Source: Quercus robur
Lineage: Eukaryota > Streptophyta > Magnoliopsida > Fagales > Fagaceae
Assembly (NCBI RefSeq): GCF_932294415.1
Contig: NC_065538.1
Location: 48,935,343 to 48,999,342, forward strand
Reading direction: 5' to 3'
Length of the DNA: 64,000 bases
Position numbers and translations under genes: made by a program. Positions 46,499-58,799 of this stretch are shown here, one piece after another. How positions within the stretch are numbered: the stretch's first letter is position 1; the number at the start of each line of letters is the position of its first letter. Below the pieces are notes generated by a model that saw nothing but the letters and a program-made list of their open reading frames with translations, did no database searches and was not told where the DNA came from.

Positions 46499-47615
46499 CA
46501 GGGTCGTTTCATGCATATGCACCCAGCAACTATAAACCCTAAAAGCCAATTTTTTTTTATTATAAAAAATAAAATAAAATTAAAAAAAAAAACTATCATT
46601 ACAGAAGATAATTGAAGGATAATAATGTCATTTTCTCCAAGAAGTCAAAGAATATTTAATGTAGGAGACCACTATGACTAATAAATTTTACAACAAACTA
46701 ATAAATTTTCAAGAAATGCAGGTGGGTGCATGATAATAAAAATAAGAAGATTACACTGTAAATCCCAAAGCTCTAATTTATAAAACTCAACTCCAGCTTT
46801 TCCCATTGATCTTCAAGTTTAGGAAGAGTTTGATGAGCTCCTTGATTGTCGAACTAAATCTGGACACAGGTGGCAAATCCAAACTCAACTTTTCCATCAC
46901 ACACACACTCACACACACACACAAAGGAAGAGAAACAAGTGCACTTTCTTTTCTTCGATGGCCAGCCTTGCTAACAAAAAACCTTGAGAAAATACCAAGC
47001 ATTTTTGTTTTATTACTCAAACTAATAAATCAAATATTTGACATTCATAATCTTTAAAAAACTGATCTTTAATAAACTAATAAATCACAATATTTGTCAT
47101 CCATGATCTTTAACAAACTAATAAATCACAATATTTGATGTACATAATCATCAAAGTATATCCATCATAATCATCAAAGAATACCAAAAAGATTGATCTC
47201 TAATCTTTAACAAACCATAAAAAATAAAAACAAAAAAAAAAAAAAAAAAAACCCTCACTGACACAAATGCCTTACAAGCTACAGCATCTCATCTACCTCA
47301 CAATGGCAGTATTATCTATCTCTTTCTTGATCTCTCATAGCCTTTTCCAATCACTATTTCACCATAAGGGGTTTGTACACACACACACACACACAAAAAG
47401 TGTGACATATTTGAATCACTTATTTAGGTTGTTGGTGGGTAGATAGAAAACTGAAGTGCATTGAAGTGAAAAGAGTCTGTGGTATTGAAGAGGAGAGGGT
47501 CTGGGTTGATGGTACTGAAGAGCTAAACTGATCTTCTCTCCCAAGATTCGCATGGCCTAGGCTGAAGGGACAGGAAAAAATCAAAAATATTGCTGTTGTA
47601 AACGATACTGTATTG
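46499..47615. other. AT-rich intergenic sequence
   Basis: Contains CA microsatellites near 46900-46922 and 47378-47394, a repeated ACTAATAAATCACAATATTTG phrase near 47080-47140, and an A-tract near 47231-47250. No gene recognised. Confidence 0.55.
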
Positions 47616-47623
47616 GGCAAAAC
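47616..47623. repeat. Target-site duplication GGCAAAAC (left)
   Basis: Perfect 8-bp match to 54060-54067. Confidence 0.93.
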
Positions 47624-47904
47624 CATGGTTTTAAAAATCGGACCGAACCAGACCAGATCAGCCAGTCCGATCAAGAACCGAGCACTAATTCAGTCCGGTT
47701 ATGACTAAAAACCGGAAATCATCCAAAAATTGGAAGTAATCGAGAACCGGCTGGTTCAATAGTAAAAACTGAGTACTGGTATGGTTGAACCGATTATTGG
47801 CTAGTTGTGTTGAAACCTAAAACTACGTTGTTTTTGACATTTTTGCCCAACCTAAAACTACGTCGTTTTGGGCAAACCTAAAATCTCTAAGTCTCTAACC
47901 CTAA

Positions 47905-48211
47905 GAGCATCCACAGCAGTGGAGCTAAAAATTTAGCTTTTTAGCTCCACCAAAAGTTACTTTATCTATTTTACTATACACATGCTGCAGTAGTGGATCT
48001 ATTTTAGCTTTCAACACAATAAAATAATATAAATATCACAATAAAATAATATATCCTCTACAATAAAATAATATATCCCACTACCCAAAAAACATCTACA
48101 GCACCAACCACAACCACCTCTACCATCAGCCACAGCCACAACCACACCCACCACCACCACCACCACCACAACCACTACTCTACTTTGGCAACCACAACAC
48201 AACATCAGAAG

Positions 48212-48260
<49 letters not shown>

Positions 48261-49034
48261 AAAAAACAAAACAAAAAAAACAAAAAAAACAAAAACAAAA
48301 ACAAAAACAAAACCACAACCACAATCACAACCCCATCACCACCAGTCACCACAAACCACCAGCCATGACAACCACAAATAACCCACTGCCACTACCACAA
48401 CCACAACCACAAAACTGATAGCCAAAATCCACAAAACCCACTGCCAAAGCCAAAATCAACCACCACCACCACAGCCACCAAACCCATATGAAAATACATA
48501 CATATATATAATAAAAAAATAAAAAACTCAATCACAACAAAGAGAATAGAGAGATGGGTGGCAGAGACGGAGAAAGATTGAGAGATAGAGTAGAGGAAAA
48601 ATGAGATAGCAGAGAGATAGGGGTAGAGAACGAAGAGATCAATCAGCATTGTTGGCGCTAGGTAGGGGCTTAGGTCGGCGTAGTTGGCGCTGGGCAGAGG
48701 CTTGGGTCGGTGTTGTTAGCAGTGAGTGGAGGAATTAAAGCTGGGAAGAAATGAAGAGTGTTGAGGACCGACTAAGGGGAGAGAGGAGCAACGGGTAGAA
48801 ATGGGGAAGGAGGAGAAAGAAAAAATAAATAAAATATTCTAATCATAGTGTGAACACAAAATAAAATAATTTTTTTTTAACCTTTTAGCTACAGTGCACA
48901 TCTATCTTTAGATGTGCACTATAGCTGAGAAGCAAAAATTTTTGCTTATAACTCCACTACTATACTCTTCTTTTGTGATTAGTGGTGCAAAAAAATAGCA
49001 ATATAGCTATTTAGCACCACTGCTATGAGTGCTC
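47905..49034. mobile_element. Harbinger-like MITE nested in the hAT
   Basis: The left end GAGCATCCACAGCAGTGGAG matches the reverse complement of the right end, GAGCACTCATAGCAGTGGTG. Flanks are TAA (47902-47904) and TAG (49035-49037). The interior holds CCACCA-rich and CAAAAA-rich blocks and a 48-base A-tract at 48212-48259. Frames over these are low-complexity. Confidence 0.75.
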
Positions 49035-49791
49035 TAGCAGCCTCACACTCATGCCTCTCTTAGTCTTACACTTTCCCTCACCTTCACTACCTCGCGCCTC
49101 TCTCAGTCTCTCTCAAACTCTCACTCTTAGCGGCACTCTCAATTTTTTTTTCTTCTCACGATATCTCAAACTCAGGCCTTCACTTCCTCTGCTTTGCTTC
49201 TCATCTTCTCTATGCTTCATACTTCGGTGGTCAAGGCTCTGCCTCTCAACCTCTCACTCTCTGCTTCTTATCTTTTCTCTTGGCTTCATCGGGTAACTAA
49301 ACACTAGTATTAAATCTCTCTGACTTTCATTAAACTCTCATTCTTTCTTTTCTTGGTATTATTTTATTTTTTATTTGAATCTCTCTGACTCTCTCAGTCT
49401 CTTTATCTCATTGTTTGCAGTCAGGTTCTCCATTCTTGTTCTTTGCCTTCAAATTTTCAATCAATTCAGTCCACTACACTGGTAACTTCTATCATCAATT
49501 ATTCTTTCAATTATTAGTATTTAATGAATTATAGAGCATTATAGCTTAGCATGACATTTTAGTTTATTTGTGATTTTGTGTATGTTGTGTATCTTTGTAT
49601 ACATTGGTGGATTTATGTTGTGTATGTTGTGGATTTACAAAGCATTTGTAAATTATAGTTTATAAAGTATTATTTGTGTATGTTGTGTTGATGAATTTAT
49701 TTGTTGATCGGATGGTTACTGCCAGTCTGAAATTGTTGAATGGAATGGAGTCAGCCTCTGTACAATTGGGTCTAATGATAATACTTCATCT

Positions 49792-52436
49792 ATGAAAGCA
49801 AAATGTGATCCTACATGGGATCATATAACTGAAGAGTTGAAAGACGGAAAAGGTAGTTATAAATGCATACATTGTGGGAAAGTTTATAAAGGAGAGGGCA
49901 CCAATAGGATGAAAACACATCTAGTTGAAATTAAAGGTGATGTGGCAGCATGTAAAGGTGTACCTTGTGATGTTAGGTTTCAAATGGGGTGGAAAATTTG
50001 AAGGAAATTTCTAAGTCTAAAGAAAAAGAAAAACAAGATCAAGAAGCATTTAATTATTCACCATTAGAGGAATCACTAGAATTTGAAGATGTCCAAGAAG
50101 TTACACTTAGTGGTATGAGTAGGAGTTTAGGTAGGGGAAATAGAAGTGGTCCTAGTAGTCTGCCACCAAGATCCAATCTTGGCAAGAGAAAGGTTGGTGA
50201 CATTGGCAATTACTTCGCTCCTAGAATAACATTGGGAGCTCAACCTTCTATTAAAAGTGTGTTCGCTTGCAAAGAAAAGAAGAGGAGGTTTGATGTGGCT
50301 GTAGCAAGATGGATGTTTAATGCTTGCATTCCAATTAATGTTGTGAATTCTAGTTATTATCAATCTATGTTGAATGCTGTAGTTGCTTATGGTCTTGGAT
50401 ATAAAGGCCTAAATTATCATGTGCCTTTGTTGAGAGAAGCAAAAAGAGAAGTCTAGTTGATTGTTGATTCTCATCATTTGTATTGGGTTGACACTGGTTG
50501 TACAATAATGGTTGATGGGTGGATTGATATTAGGCATAGAACATTGATCAATTTCTTTGTCTATTGTCCTAAAGGAATTATTTTTATATGTTCTATTGAT
50601 TGCTTCCTACTTAGTTAAGGATGCTATTACTTTGAGTAACTTGTTTGATGAAATTGTTACTTGGGTTAGTCCTACAATAGTACATTTGGTTACTAAAAAT
50701 GCTGCAAATTATGTAGTTGCAAGAAGAATTTTGTGTATAAAATATAGGAATATTAGTTGGTCACCTTGTATAGCACATTGTCTGAACCTAATTTTATAAG
50801 ATATTGGGAAGATGGATCATGTAGATAAACTTGTCAAGCGTGCATCCAAGATCACAATGTTCATCTATAACCATGTGGCTTTGCAAGTTTGGTTAAGGAC
50901 TAGAAAAAATTGGACGGAAATCGTGCATCTAGGGCCAACTAGATTTGCTACTACTTTTATTACCTTAGGGAGCCTTATGGAACATAAGCATAACTTACAG
51001 GCATTGGTGATTAGCAAATTTTATGTTAAATCAAGATATGCAAAAGATAAGAAAGCAAAAGCAGTGTTGAAAATCATTCTTGACAATCAATTTTGGAATG
51101 ATTGTCACATAATTGTGCATATTATGTCACCATTGATTCATTTATTACACATTCTTGATTCTGATGAAAAGCCAACTATGAGATATGTTTGTGATGGCAT
51201 GAATAGAGCAATTGATGGAATAAAAAAAAAAAAATTTCAAGGACAAGAAGAGATTATGGGAGCCTTATGTTAATATTATCAAGGATCATTGGGATACTCA
51301 ATTCTATAGAGATATTCATGTTGCAACTTATTGGTTGAATCCTGCATTCCAATATAACCCATCCACTCCTAATAAGAGGCCAGAGACATAATCTACTATG
51401 ACAGATATTATTGAATCAAAAGTTTCATGTGGTCAAATCAAGTTGGTGGAGGAATTAAAGCTATTTTGAGAGTGTGACAAACTTTTGGAACTCAACTTGC
51501 TCAAGAATCAGCCAAGACATCTTAACCGGGTAAGATATTGTTTGCTTTAGCTAATAATAAAATGAAAATATTATTTAAAGAGTATAGCTCTTTTTAGTTT
51601 TTTGGGAATAAGTATAGCTTTGTTTATTGATTCATTGTATCTTTGTTTTGTGTTGAATATGGAACTTAAATTGTTGTCTCTTTGAGATTTAAGCGGAATT
51701 GGAGTGTTTTTGAACAAATACATACCAAAAAGAGAAATAGATTGGAGCATCAACAACTTAATGATCTTGTGTATGTTCATTATAACTACCAATTGAAAGA
51801 AAGGTATATAGATCTTGTTCAATTATTCAAATACTACTAGCACTCTTTCTTTCTTTTATTTTAAAATTTTAATACATAGTTGGTTACTAATCATTCATAT
51901 TTTCATCTTATGATATAGAGTCAAATGGAAGAAGTTCAATTTTCATCCTATTGATTATGCAAGTATCGATAAAACTGAATTTTGGGTAGTGGAAGATAAG
52001 TAACCTCCATTTCTTAATCATGAGAAGTTAGAGAATGCTTTATATGAAGAGGGAGCTTATCCAATCGAAGAAGGGTCTTCTAGCCATGTACAAGGAGGTT
52101 AGCTTATAACAAAAAATTTTAATTCTTTGCCTAGTTACATATTTCAATTAGACTATTTATGATTTATGAGAAATGATTATTAGAATTTTTCTTTCATTTA
52201 TTGTTCTTTGGTTTTGGAATTTGTATAGATATGGACAATGAAGTGATTGAGGATGATGACATTAATTTGGAATCATTTGGTGATGAACATGATGCTCCTC
52301 CCAGATTTATAGATAAAAATTATCCTATTGAAGTTGAAGATGAAGAAAATGAGGATGAGGATGAAGATAAAGATGCTAGTGGTGGAGCATTTGGTTCATA
52401 TGATGATATTGAATGTTCAAATAGTGTGTAAAACAC
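49792..52436 (+). pseudogene. hAT transposase, BED finger and DUF659 type, degraded
   Basis: The BED zinc finger is at 49792-50001 (DPTWDH, then CIHCGKVYKGEGTNRMKTHL). A frameshift near 49985 leads to a nuclear-localisation-like basic region. The frame around 50470-50560 encodes the DUF659 start (VDTGCTIMVDGW). Stops or shifts follow near 50454, 50600 and 50797. The core continues at 50812 (LRTRKNWTEIVHLGPTRFATTFITL) and shifts in an A-run near 51225, giving WLNPAFQYNPSTPNKRPET with a stop after it. The acidic last exon (52230-52409, ESFGDEHDAPPRFID) is cut by the solo LTR. It cannot make an active enzyme. Confidence 0.88.
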
Positions 52437-53489
52437 CTTGAACATTTAGACCTCCAAATTACAAATTACCAATTCAAGCTTATTATCAAACAATATATGT
52501 GCGGAATATGAAAATAAGCTAAAATAGCATTGATAAAACAATCTAAACCAAATAAAATCACAACCACAGCAGAAATTAAATGGCAAAGATTAAGGGAAGA
52601 TAGATGCAAACACAAAGACAACACAGCGATGTGTTATCGAAGAGGAAACTGAAGTCCTCGGTGTAAAACCTCTCCGCCGTCCTCCAAGCGATCAATAATC
52701 CACTAGAGAATGAAGTTGGAATACATGAACAGCAGAAGACCCTCCAAGCCTAATCTACCCAGTATACCTAAGCCCTCTAAGCTTCTTGCTCCAACAAGGT
52801 TATGCCGAACCTTTGTCTTCTCCAGCTTACCGGATTCCGCTATAGCCCATAGCATCAACCAATATCAATTGGTCATTTCCTAACTGCTACCCAAGCACCA
52901 AATAACATTCTCACAGCTATGGGTATCGTGAGAAAAGGACTTGGCTAAACGTACCTCTTAAGGATCAAAGATGTATCAATGGAGAGGATGAGAGTAGAGG
53001 AATTTGGAGAATCAAAGGGTAAATTGTGGATGAGGCAATCTTATTTTTCTCTCAAAATTCTCTCTTTAAGCTCTTTACAATATGTGGGTATAAGGGGTAT
53101 TTATATTGGTGTGTGTTTGGAATGCGAAATGTTAGTTTTTCCCAAACAGAGTGGTCTGGCGACTTGACTGAGTCACGAGTTTGAGTCTCGAGCTAACTGC
53201 CTGGCTAGACTAGAAGTTTTGTTCTGTAGTGCTCCAGCTGGCGTGACTCTTCAGGTCCTCTACATGCTTCACACGTGTGCCAACTTTGGCGACTTGCTAG
53301 CCATGAGCCAGTCGCAAGATCTAGTCACGAGGCCCTACTGAGTGCACACTCTTGAGCATTTCTTCACACTCTCTCACACACTACTCTTACATGATTCCCA
53401 CCTAAATACAGAGTTTCTAAATTCTAAATTACAAGCAAATTTGGCACGAAATAAAGCCCACAAGATGGTTAATTAAATTCAACCTTACA
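52410..53489 (-). mobile_element. Solo LTR of the CGCGA retrotransposon family, in hAT last exon
   Basis: 1080 bp aligned end to end with the LTRs at 2510-3613 and 7879-8982, sharing CCTCCAAGCCTAATCTACCC and the terminus TTCAACCTTACA. It is clearly more diverged. CGCGA motifs are mostly lost (TCACGAG, GTCGCAAG). Flanks GATAT (52405-52409) and AATAT (53490-53494) are compatible with a 5-bp duplication carrying one mismatch. No internal sequence remains. Confidence 0.85.
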
Positions 53490-54059
53490 AATATTAATTT
53501 CAATTATCTTTATTACAATTGAGGCTTGCGTTGTTATTAAATGAACCTTAAAACTTAGTAGTTCTTTGTATGAAACTTTTTTGTTATTTGGATGTAATAA
53601 ACTTATTTATTTAGTTCTCTATTTGAAACTTATTTGTTATTTGGATGTAATGAACTTATTTATTTAGTTATCTGTTTGAAACTTATTTGCTATTTGGATG
53701 TAATGAACTTATTTGTTTGGTTCTCTGTTTGAAACTTATTTCCTATTTGTATGTAATGAAATTATTTATTTGGTTTTGTTGAAGTTTATTATGTTAAGGA
53801 TTATTATTTTGTAATATTATTATGTTAAATTCTTTAAAAAGATGTTATATACTTATATGTTTTTTTAAGTAAACATATTTATTACTTGTTAGTTTTAGTA
53901 TATTAAAAAATTATTAGTTATTTATATAATTTAAGAAAATATTAACTAAATTATTTATAACGTCATTGGTTGGACTACCGATTGGACTTCTGTCCGATTA
54001 GAGAATTGGTAACCAATCTCTTTTCCGATTCTTTCACCATACCGGTTTTTAAAACTATG
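53490..54059 (+). other. 3' non-coding end of the hAT
   Basis: AT-rich. The phrase TGTTTGAAACTTATTTG and TTGGATGTAATGAACTTATTT recurs about four times at 53560-53775 with a period near 60 bp. It ends in the terminal inverted repeat. Confidence 0.6.
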
Positions 54060-54067
54060 GGCAAAAC
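54060..54067. repeat. Target-site duplication GGCAAAAC (right)
   Basis: Perfect copy of 47616-47623. Confidence 0.93.
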
Positions 54068-55059
54068 TCTCACTAAATGGGAACGCAGGAAAAATAAGTT
54101 GGCTTTTTTACACAGTTCATGGGCCCACATTAACAGTGCAATGAGACCCACTTGAAGAAAAATGCATAGTGTTTTTTTTCCAGAACGCACACTAAGTACC
54201 CATTTGGATAGCATGTTTTCCCTTTAAGTTTTCGTTTGGCATTTTCGTTTGGCATTTTGGTACGTGGGACCTAGCAGCTACAATAGCATCCATAAACACC
54301 TAAGACTTGAAGAAAAATGCATAGCGTTTTTTTTCTTGAATGCACCATTTCAATTAAAATCCTCCATGCGTGTATTATTCATGACCCACATCTATTGGAG
54401 ACACACATAAGCTGAACGGTGCGTTTTGGTATTACACCCATCATCACCCACGAAATAGTGGCAGAGGATCACAAATGCCGATGCGTTGGATTCTCGTTTG
54501 CAGCAGCTACTTCCTCGAAACATCATTCTGATTTTGAAAAGACTAATGTGCTAGAAATGGAATTAATGCAGGTGAATGCTCCATCCTCCTCTGAAATGAA
54601 TTGCACCTACCCACCGTCCTCCTCTGAAATGAATTGCTCCTACCCACCATACTCCAAAAAAACTATCAAAACAGAGGAAACATGGTAACAAACAAACCCA
54701 CCCTCTGTGCTTCCTTTGCTCGAGCCCACCTCCTCTCCGCTTAGGACGTCGTTGCCGCCACTGTTGGTCTCTGCATTTATCTGTAATTTGTATCTAACTT
54801 CTCATACTCTCCAATCTGTTGGTGTGTGGTTGTTTTGTTTTCCATGAAATTAATCTGTGGTTTTTGTATTCAACATTTGTGTGTGGTTTTTGTGTTTTCC
54901 ATGACACTAGTATGTGGGTTTCTCTTCCTACCTATGTTGTATTTGGACTATGTGAGTTTAATTTGCATTTTGCATGTGGCCATGTGTAACCAATTATGAT
55001 ATGCATACGAATTGTTCGTCGAAATGTCTTAATGAGTATAGAATTTTGTTGTAGCAAAA
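54068..55059. other. Sequence upstream of the Harbinger ORF1 remnant
   Basis: GTACCCATTTGGATAGCATG at 54195, preceded by TAA, resembles a Tourist/Harbinger terminal repeat, but no matching right end was found. CTTGAAGAAAAATGCATAG occurs at 54151 and 54307, a direct repeat about 156 bp apart. No gene recognised at 54400-55050. Confidence 0.45.
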
Positions 55060-56109
55060 ATGGGTAAGGGGAAATTGAAGGATGCTGGTAATGAAGTGAG
55101 AACTAGGTGGAAAGATCCAACAAAACTAAAAGCTTTTTGTGATTTGTGTGCTACTCAAGTCCTAGATGGCAAGAGGAGTGGAGGATATTTGAGAAAGGAA
55201 GGGGTTGATGCAGTGATTTAAGCAGTTGGGTGAAATGGGAAAAGTGGTGACTCACATGCAGTTTAAAACTAAATGGGATCATCTGAGAAAACAGTGGAAG
55301 ACTTGGAAGGAGGTTTATAAGTGTGAGATTGGGTTGGGTTATGATCTTGTAACTGGGAAGATTGAGGCCAATGATGAGTGGTGGACCCGAAAGCTTGAGG
55401 TTAGTTCACTTTACATAATTGTGAAAAACTCAACTGTCTATAACTATATTGTGTTCTAACTACTAGTTCTACACATCTAGGCTTGTCCCAATGCATCAAT
55501 CTTTAAAAACAAAGGTTTGCCGAATGTTGAGTCCATGAAAATCATGTTTGAAGGCACGGTTGCAATGGGAAAAAATGCATTCTGCACGAATGGTGAAATA
55601 CCAAAGGAATGCATCAAAGGGTCAGGGGACTCCACTAATAGCAAAGAACTTGTTGACCCCCAATGTCAACCCTCTGCGAATGTTGACCTAATGGAGGTTG
55701 AAGGCCCATCATTGTCGAGGGCAGGACCAGCAATGAATAAGGGAAAGGCTTGGCAAGCGGTGTCCACCTTTTCAAGGGAATTTGCAAGAAACCAAGAAAA
55801 AAGCATTCAGTTGTGCAAGAGATGCCCGACTCTTTAAAGAACATCTCAGATGTTATTGTTGAAAGTAGAAGTGTAAGTACTCGTACACCATTTGCTTCCA
55901 TAGTAGCTACTAAGGTTCAAGCAGTTATAGACATAGCATTGACTCTTCCTGGGGTGCAATTGGGTGATCGCCTTCATATGTTTAGCACTTGCTTCTTCAT
56001 GGGAAACCAAGAGGCTAGGTACATGTTTGCAACACAACGCCATCAAAAGGAGATCCAGCTGAAGTGGCTAGAGATGCAGTACCAAATGAACCCTCAGTTT
56101 CATTTCTGA
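55060..56109 (+). pseudogene. Harbinger-type ORF1 (Myb/SANT-like) remnant
   Basis: From Met 55060 the frame encodes a Myb/SANT-like domain: TRWKDPTKLKAFCDLC, KRSGGYLRKEGVDAV, a frameshift with stops near 55218, then FKTKWDHLRKQWKTWKEVYK and ANDEWWTRKLE. An apparently intron-like gap (55400-55480) precedes ASIFKNKGLPNVESM. The tail shifts frame near 55750 and ends QKEIQLKWLEMQYQ at 56109. This is the accessory DNA-binding protein of plant PIF/Harbinger transposons. The partner DDE nuclease was not found, so it is a dead fragment. Host Myb/SANT-like proteins are a less likely alternative. Confidence 0.7.
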
Positions 56110-56832
56110 AGGAAAGGGGATTATCTTGATAGTGTTGCTTGGGCTTGGTGTTGTAGTAATTGGATTTTCTTTATGTACTTATTGCACTTTTTTTATTTTT
56201 TATTTTTATTGGCAAAAACAATGCTTACCATGGGTGTGTATGTAATTGTTCGGTACTCTTTCTATTGTAATAGTAATTAACAATGGGCATTCATCCTCTT
56301 TCGTTTTGCTCACTATTTATTAACCTATTCACATAAGCACATATTCAGTTTTTCTGTGGCATGCTACATATTCAGATGTTAAATATCATTATATCTTTTG
56401 GCTTTTCTAGATGTTTCACCAGTTTTACCTTTCAATATTAGAATATAGATGTCAATCAAATATAGGAAACATTAGGCATTTGATGATTTCAAATTTTGAT
56501 AACATTAGGTATCTGAAATCCTCAAATATAGCTGAATATTGGATTTGACCCATCATTTGGTTTATCATTATTCTTTGAATTTGATGTGGCTAGGCTTATA
56601 CTAATTTGTTGAACCAAATTGTGTATTGACTCATTAATTATATTTTTTTTTTCAACTCAAGTTGTTTCATATGAATATATGATTTTTGATGAATAAACTT
56701 CGTTACATGTGGTGGTACTAGATCTGAGTACTGGTAATATACATAAAGGTTTTTCCACAAAATGTTTCTAGATTGTTTTGAGACCACTAGGTTATTGTTC
56801 TAATTTTATTGTTTTTAATGTTTTATTTTGTA

Positions 56833-56867
<35 letters not shown>

Positions 56868-58790
56868 TTGCAAATTTGAAATTTCCTTTTTTTACCCCAC
56901 AGTGTTGGTTTGAGATTTTCATTGCATATCCATTTGAACATGTTACCTCCATACTTGTAAACATATCAAAGCAGGAAGTAGCAAGGATACTTTTACTAGA
57001 CCCTAACTGAGGGCTTTTGAAGCAAACTGATTCAAGTAGATAGTTTGATTCAAGTAGTCCATTGAGAAAGAAAGGGGTATGTTCCATAGAAATGACTAAA
57101 TTTTTACTAGACAACTTTTGAAATGGAATGTGTTATTTTTTTTTATTTTTTTAACTTTTAGCATGCATATTAGGAAGTATATATTCTCCTTTTGATTAGT
57201 TACAGTTAACAATGGAAGAAGCAGGAACTAGAAAATGAATATCCTCAGTTTTTGCAAAGTGCCAAGTAGCATTTAATTTCTCTAAGTATATAATAGTTAC
57301 AACAAATCATGACCCCCTAAAACTCTTGGATTCTATATAAGCAAACTTGTCTTCTTCTTCTTCTTCTTCTTCTTTTTTTTTTTTTTTTTTTTTTTTTTAA
57401 TCTTGTACTTTGAAGTTGTGAATGATCCCACGGATGCTACACTTTGGTGGTTGTCTTCTTTTGTAATGGTAAAGTCTTTGTGGTAATTTCCGCAATTTCT
57501 TGTGTTCCTTGTAATTCCTTCCTTGAACGTCACAAAATCTGCTAAGAGCCTTCAAAATTCAGCTAGCTAGGGATTCTGATTTGATTTCCTTTTGTTTTGA
57601 TCAAGTTACCTCCTTGAAGAACTCTATTTGGCCAAGCATATCAGAATCAACTAGTGCATGTGTTATTACAACAAAAAATGATTTAACCCTAAGAGACTTT
57701 AATACCTAATCATGCAAATAAATTATATCAAATTAGCATTTATATATGTGAAATTGAAAATTTAATAACATTGAGTCTAATGATTGATGGAACGATATAT
57801 TAGACTTAAGATGAAAATGATGGCTTCCAAGAAAAAAGAAGAGGAAAGGAAAAACCCCATTATTGGTGCCAATTAAATGATGAAAATTATATCCTCTCCA
57901 AAGATGCGAGCAAAACTGATGAGATGTGAATTAAGCATCAAGTGAGACAATCTTTAACTTGGTAATTGAAGAAGGACGAGTTACCAGGATATGTGCAAGT
58001 GTAAATCTTGATATGTTATCAACTAAATGTGTCCAGGCATTAATGTGTGTATAGTAAGTTATCAACTTAATTTCTTAAATAGGTAAACTTCAACACCAAT
58101 GCTTTCACACTTTTTTTTTTCACAAATTAGATTAGAGTTCAAAATTAAAAGAAATGGCCTTGGAGTCCACTTTATACCTTTGGCCTTGTATTCCTTAAAA
58201 AAGTTGGACTATATTATGTGGCTTATAAGCTCTACAAATGCCCAAATTATATGCATCTATGACACGCAAAGAAAGAGTTGCGCCACAATAAAATAATTAG
58301 TCCTAAGAGTGTTTTATGTTAGATACTCAAATAAATCCTCTAGCAGGTTGACTTTTTAATAAGGCAATAACTTATTTCCAGAATTACTGTTTGATCTTAT
58401 CTGAGCAATATCATTAGAATACATGTTTTGAATTAGAGTACAAATATTATGTAATTATGAAATAAACCAAAGATAATATTCTTAGGTCTGATCCCTCTTG
58501 AAGGGAATTTTGCAAGATTGCAACAAGTGACTATTTAAGTGCTTGAGAATGCTCTCTAGATTGATTTGGAGGTAAATTAATCCTTTATATGCATCTTGTT
58601 CATAAAAAATATACGTTGGTTCCAGGAAGACAACTAGCACACTTTTTATGGGTCCATCTAAGTTGTACCATGTGATATAATGCATGTTTAGTTGGTTGAA
58701 AATTATTTTATGACTGTTTGATGTCCCGAGTATTATGTTGTTCAAAATAATTTCTTATGATGCCATTTGTCTTTGACAACCACTGAGAAT
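56110..58790. other. AT-rich intergenic sequence
   Basis: TA/T-run near 56836-56870 and a CTT plus poly-T tract near 57350-57399. No gene recognised. Confidence 0.55.
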
Positions 58791-58799
58791 GTACCAATT

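Larger units (their letters stand above)
47624..54059 (+). mobile_element. hAT transposon, 6.4 kb, with nested insertions
   Basis: The left end CATGGTTTTAAAAATCGG and the reverse complement of the right end, CATAGTTTTAAAAACCGG, form the inverted repeats. The 8-bp duplication GGCAAAAC is perfect. Inside lie a broken BED/DUF659 transposase (49792-52436), a Harbinger-like MITE (47905-49034) and a solo LTR (52410-53489). Without the two insertions it would be about 4.2 kb, a normal size for a plant hAT. The terminal GGACCGAACC-type sequence continues inside both ends. Confidence 0.92.

Noticed and set aside
48011..48418. Phe-rich and Lys-rich frames around the A-tract
   Set aside because: Translations of a 48-base A-tract and flanking CAAAAA/CCACCA repeats inside a MITE.
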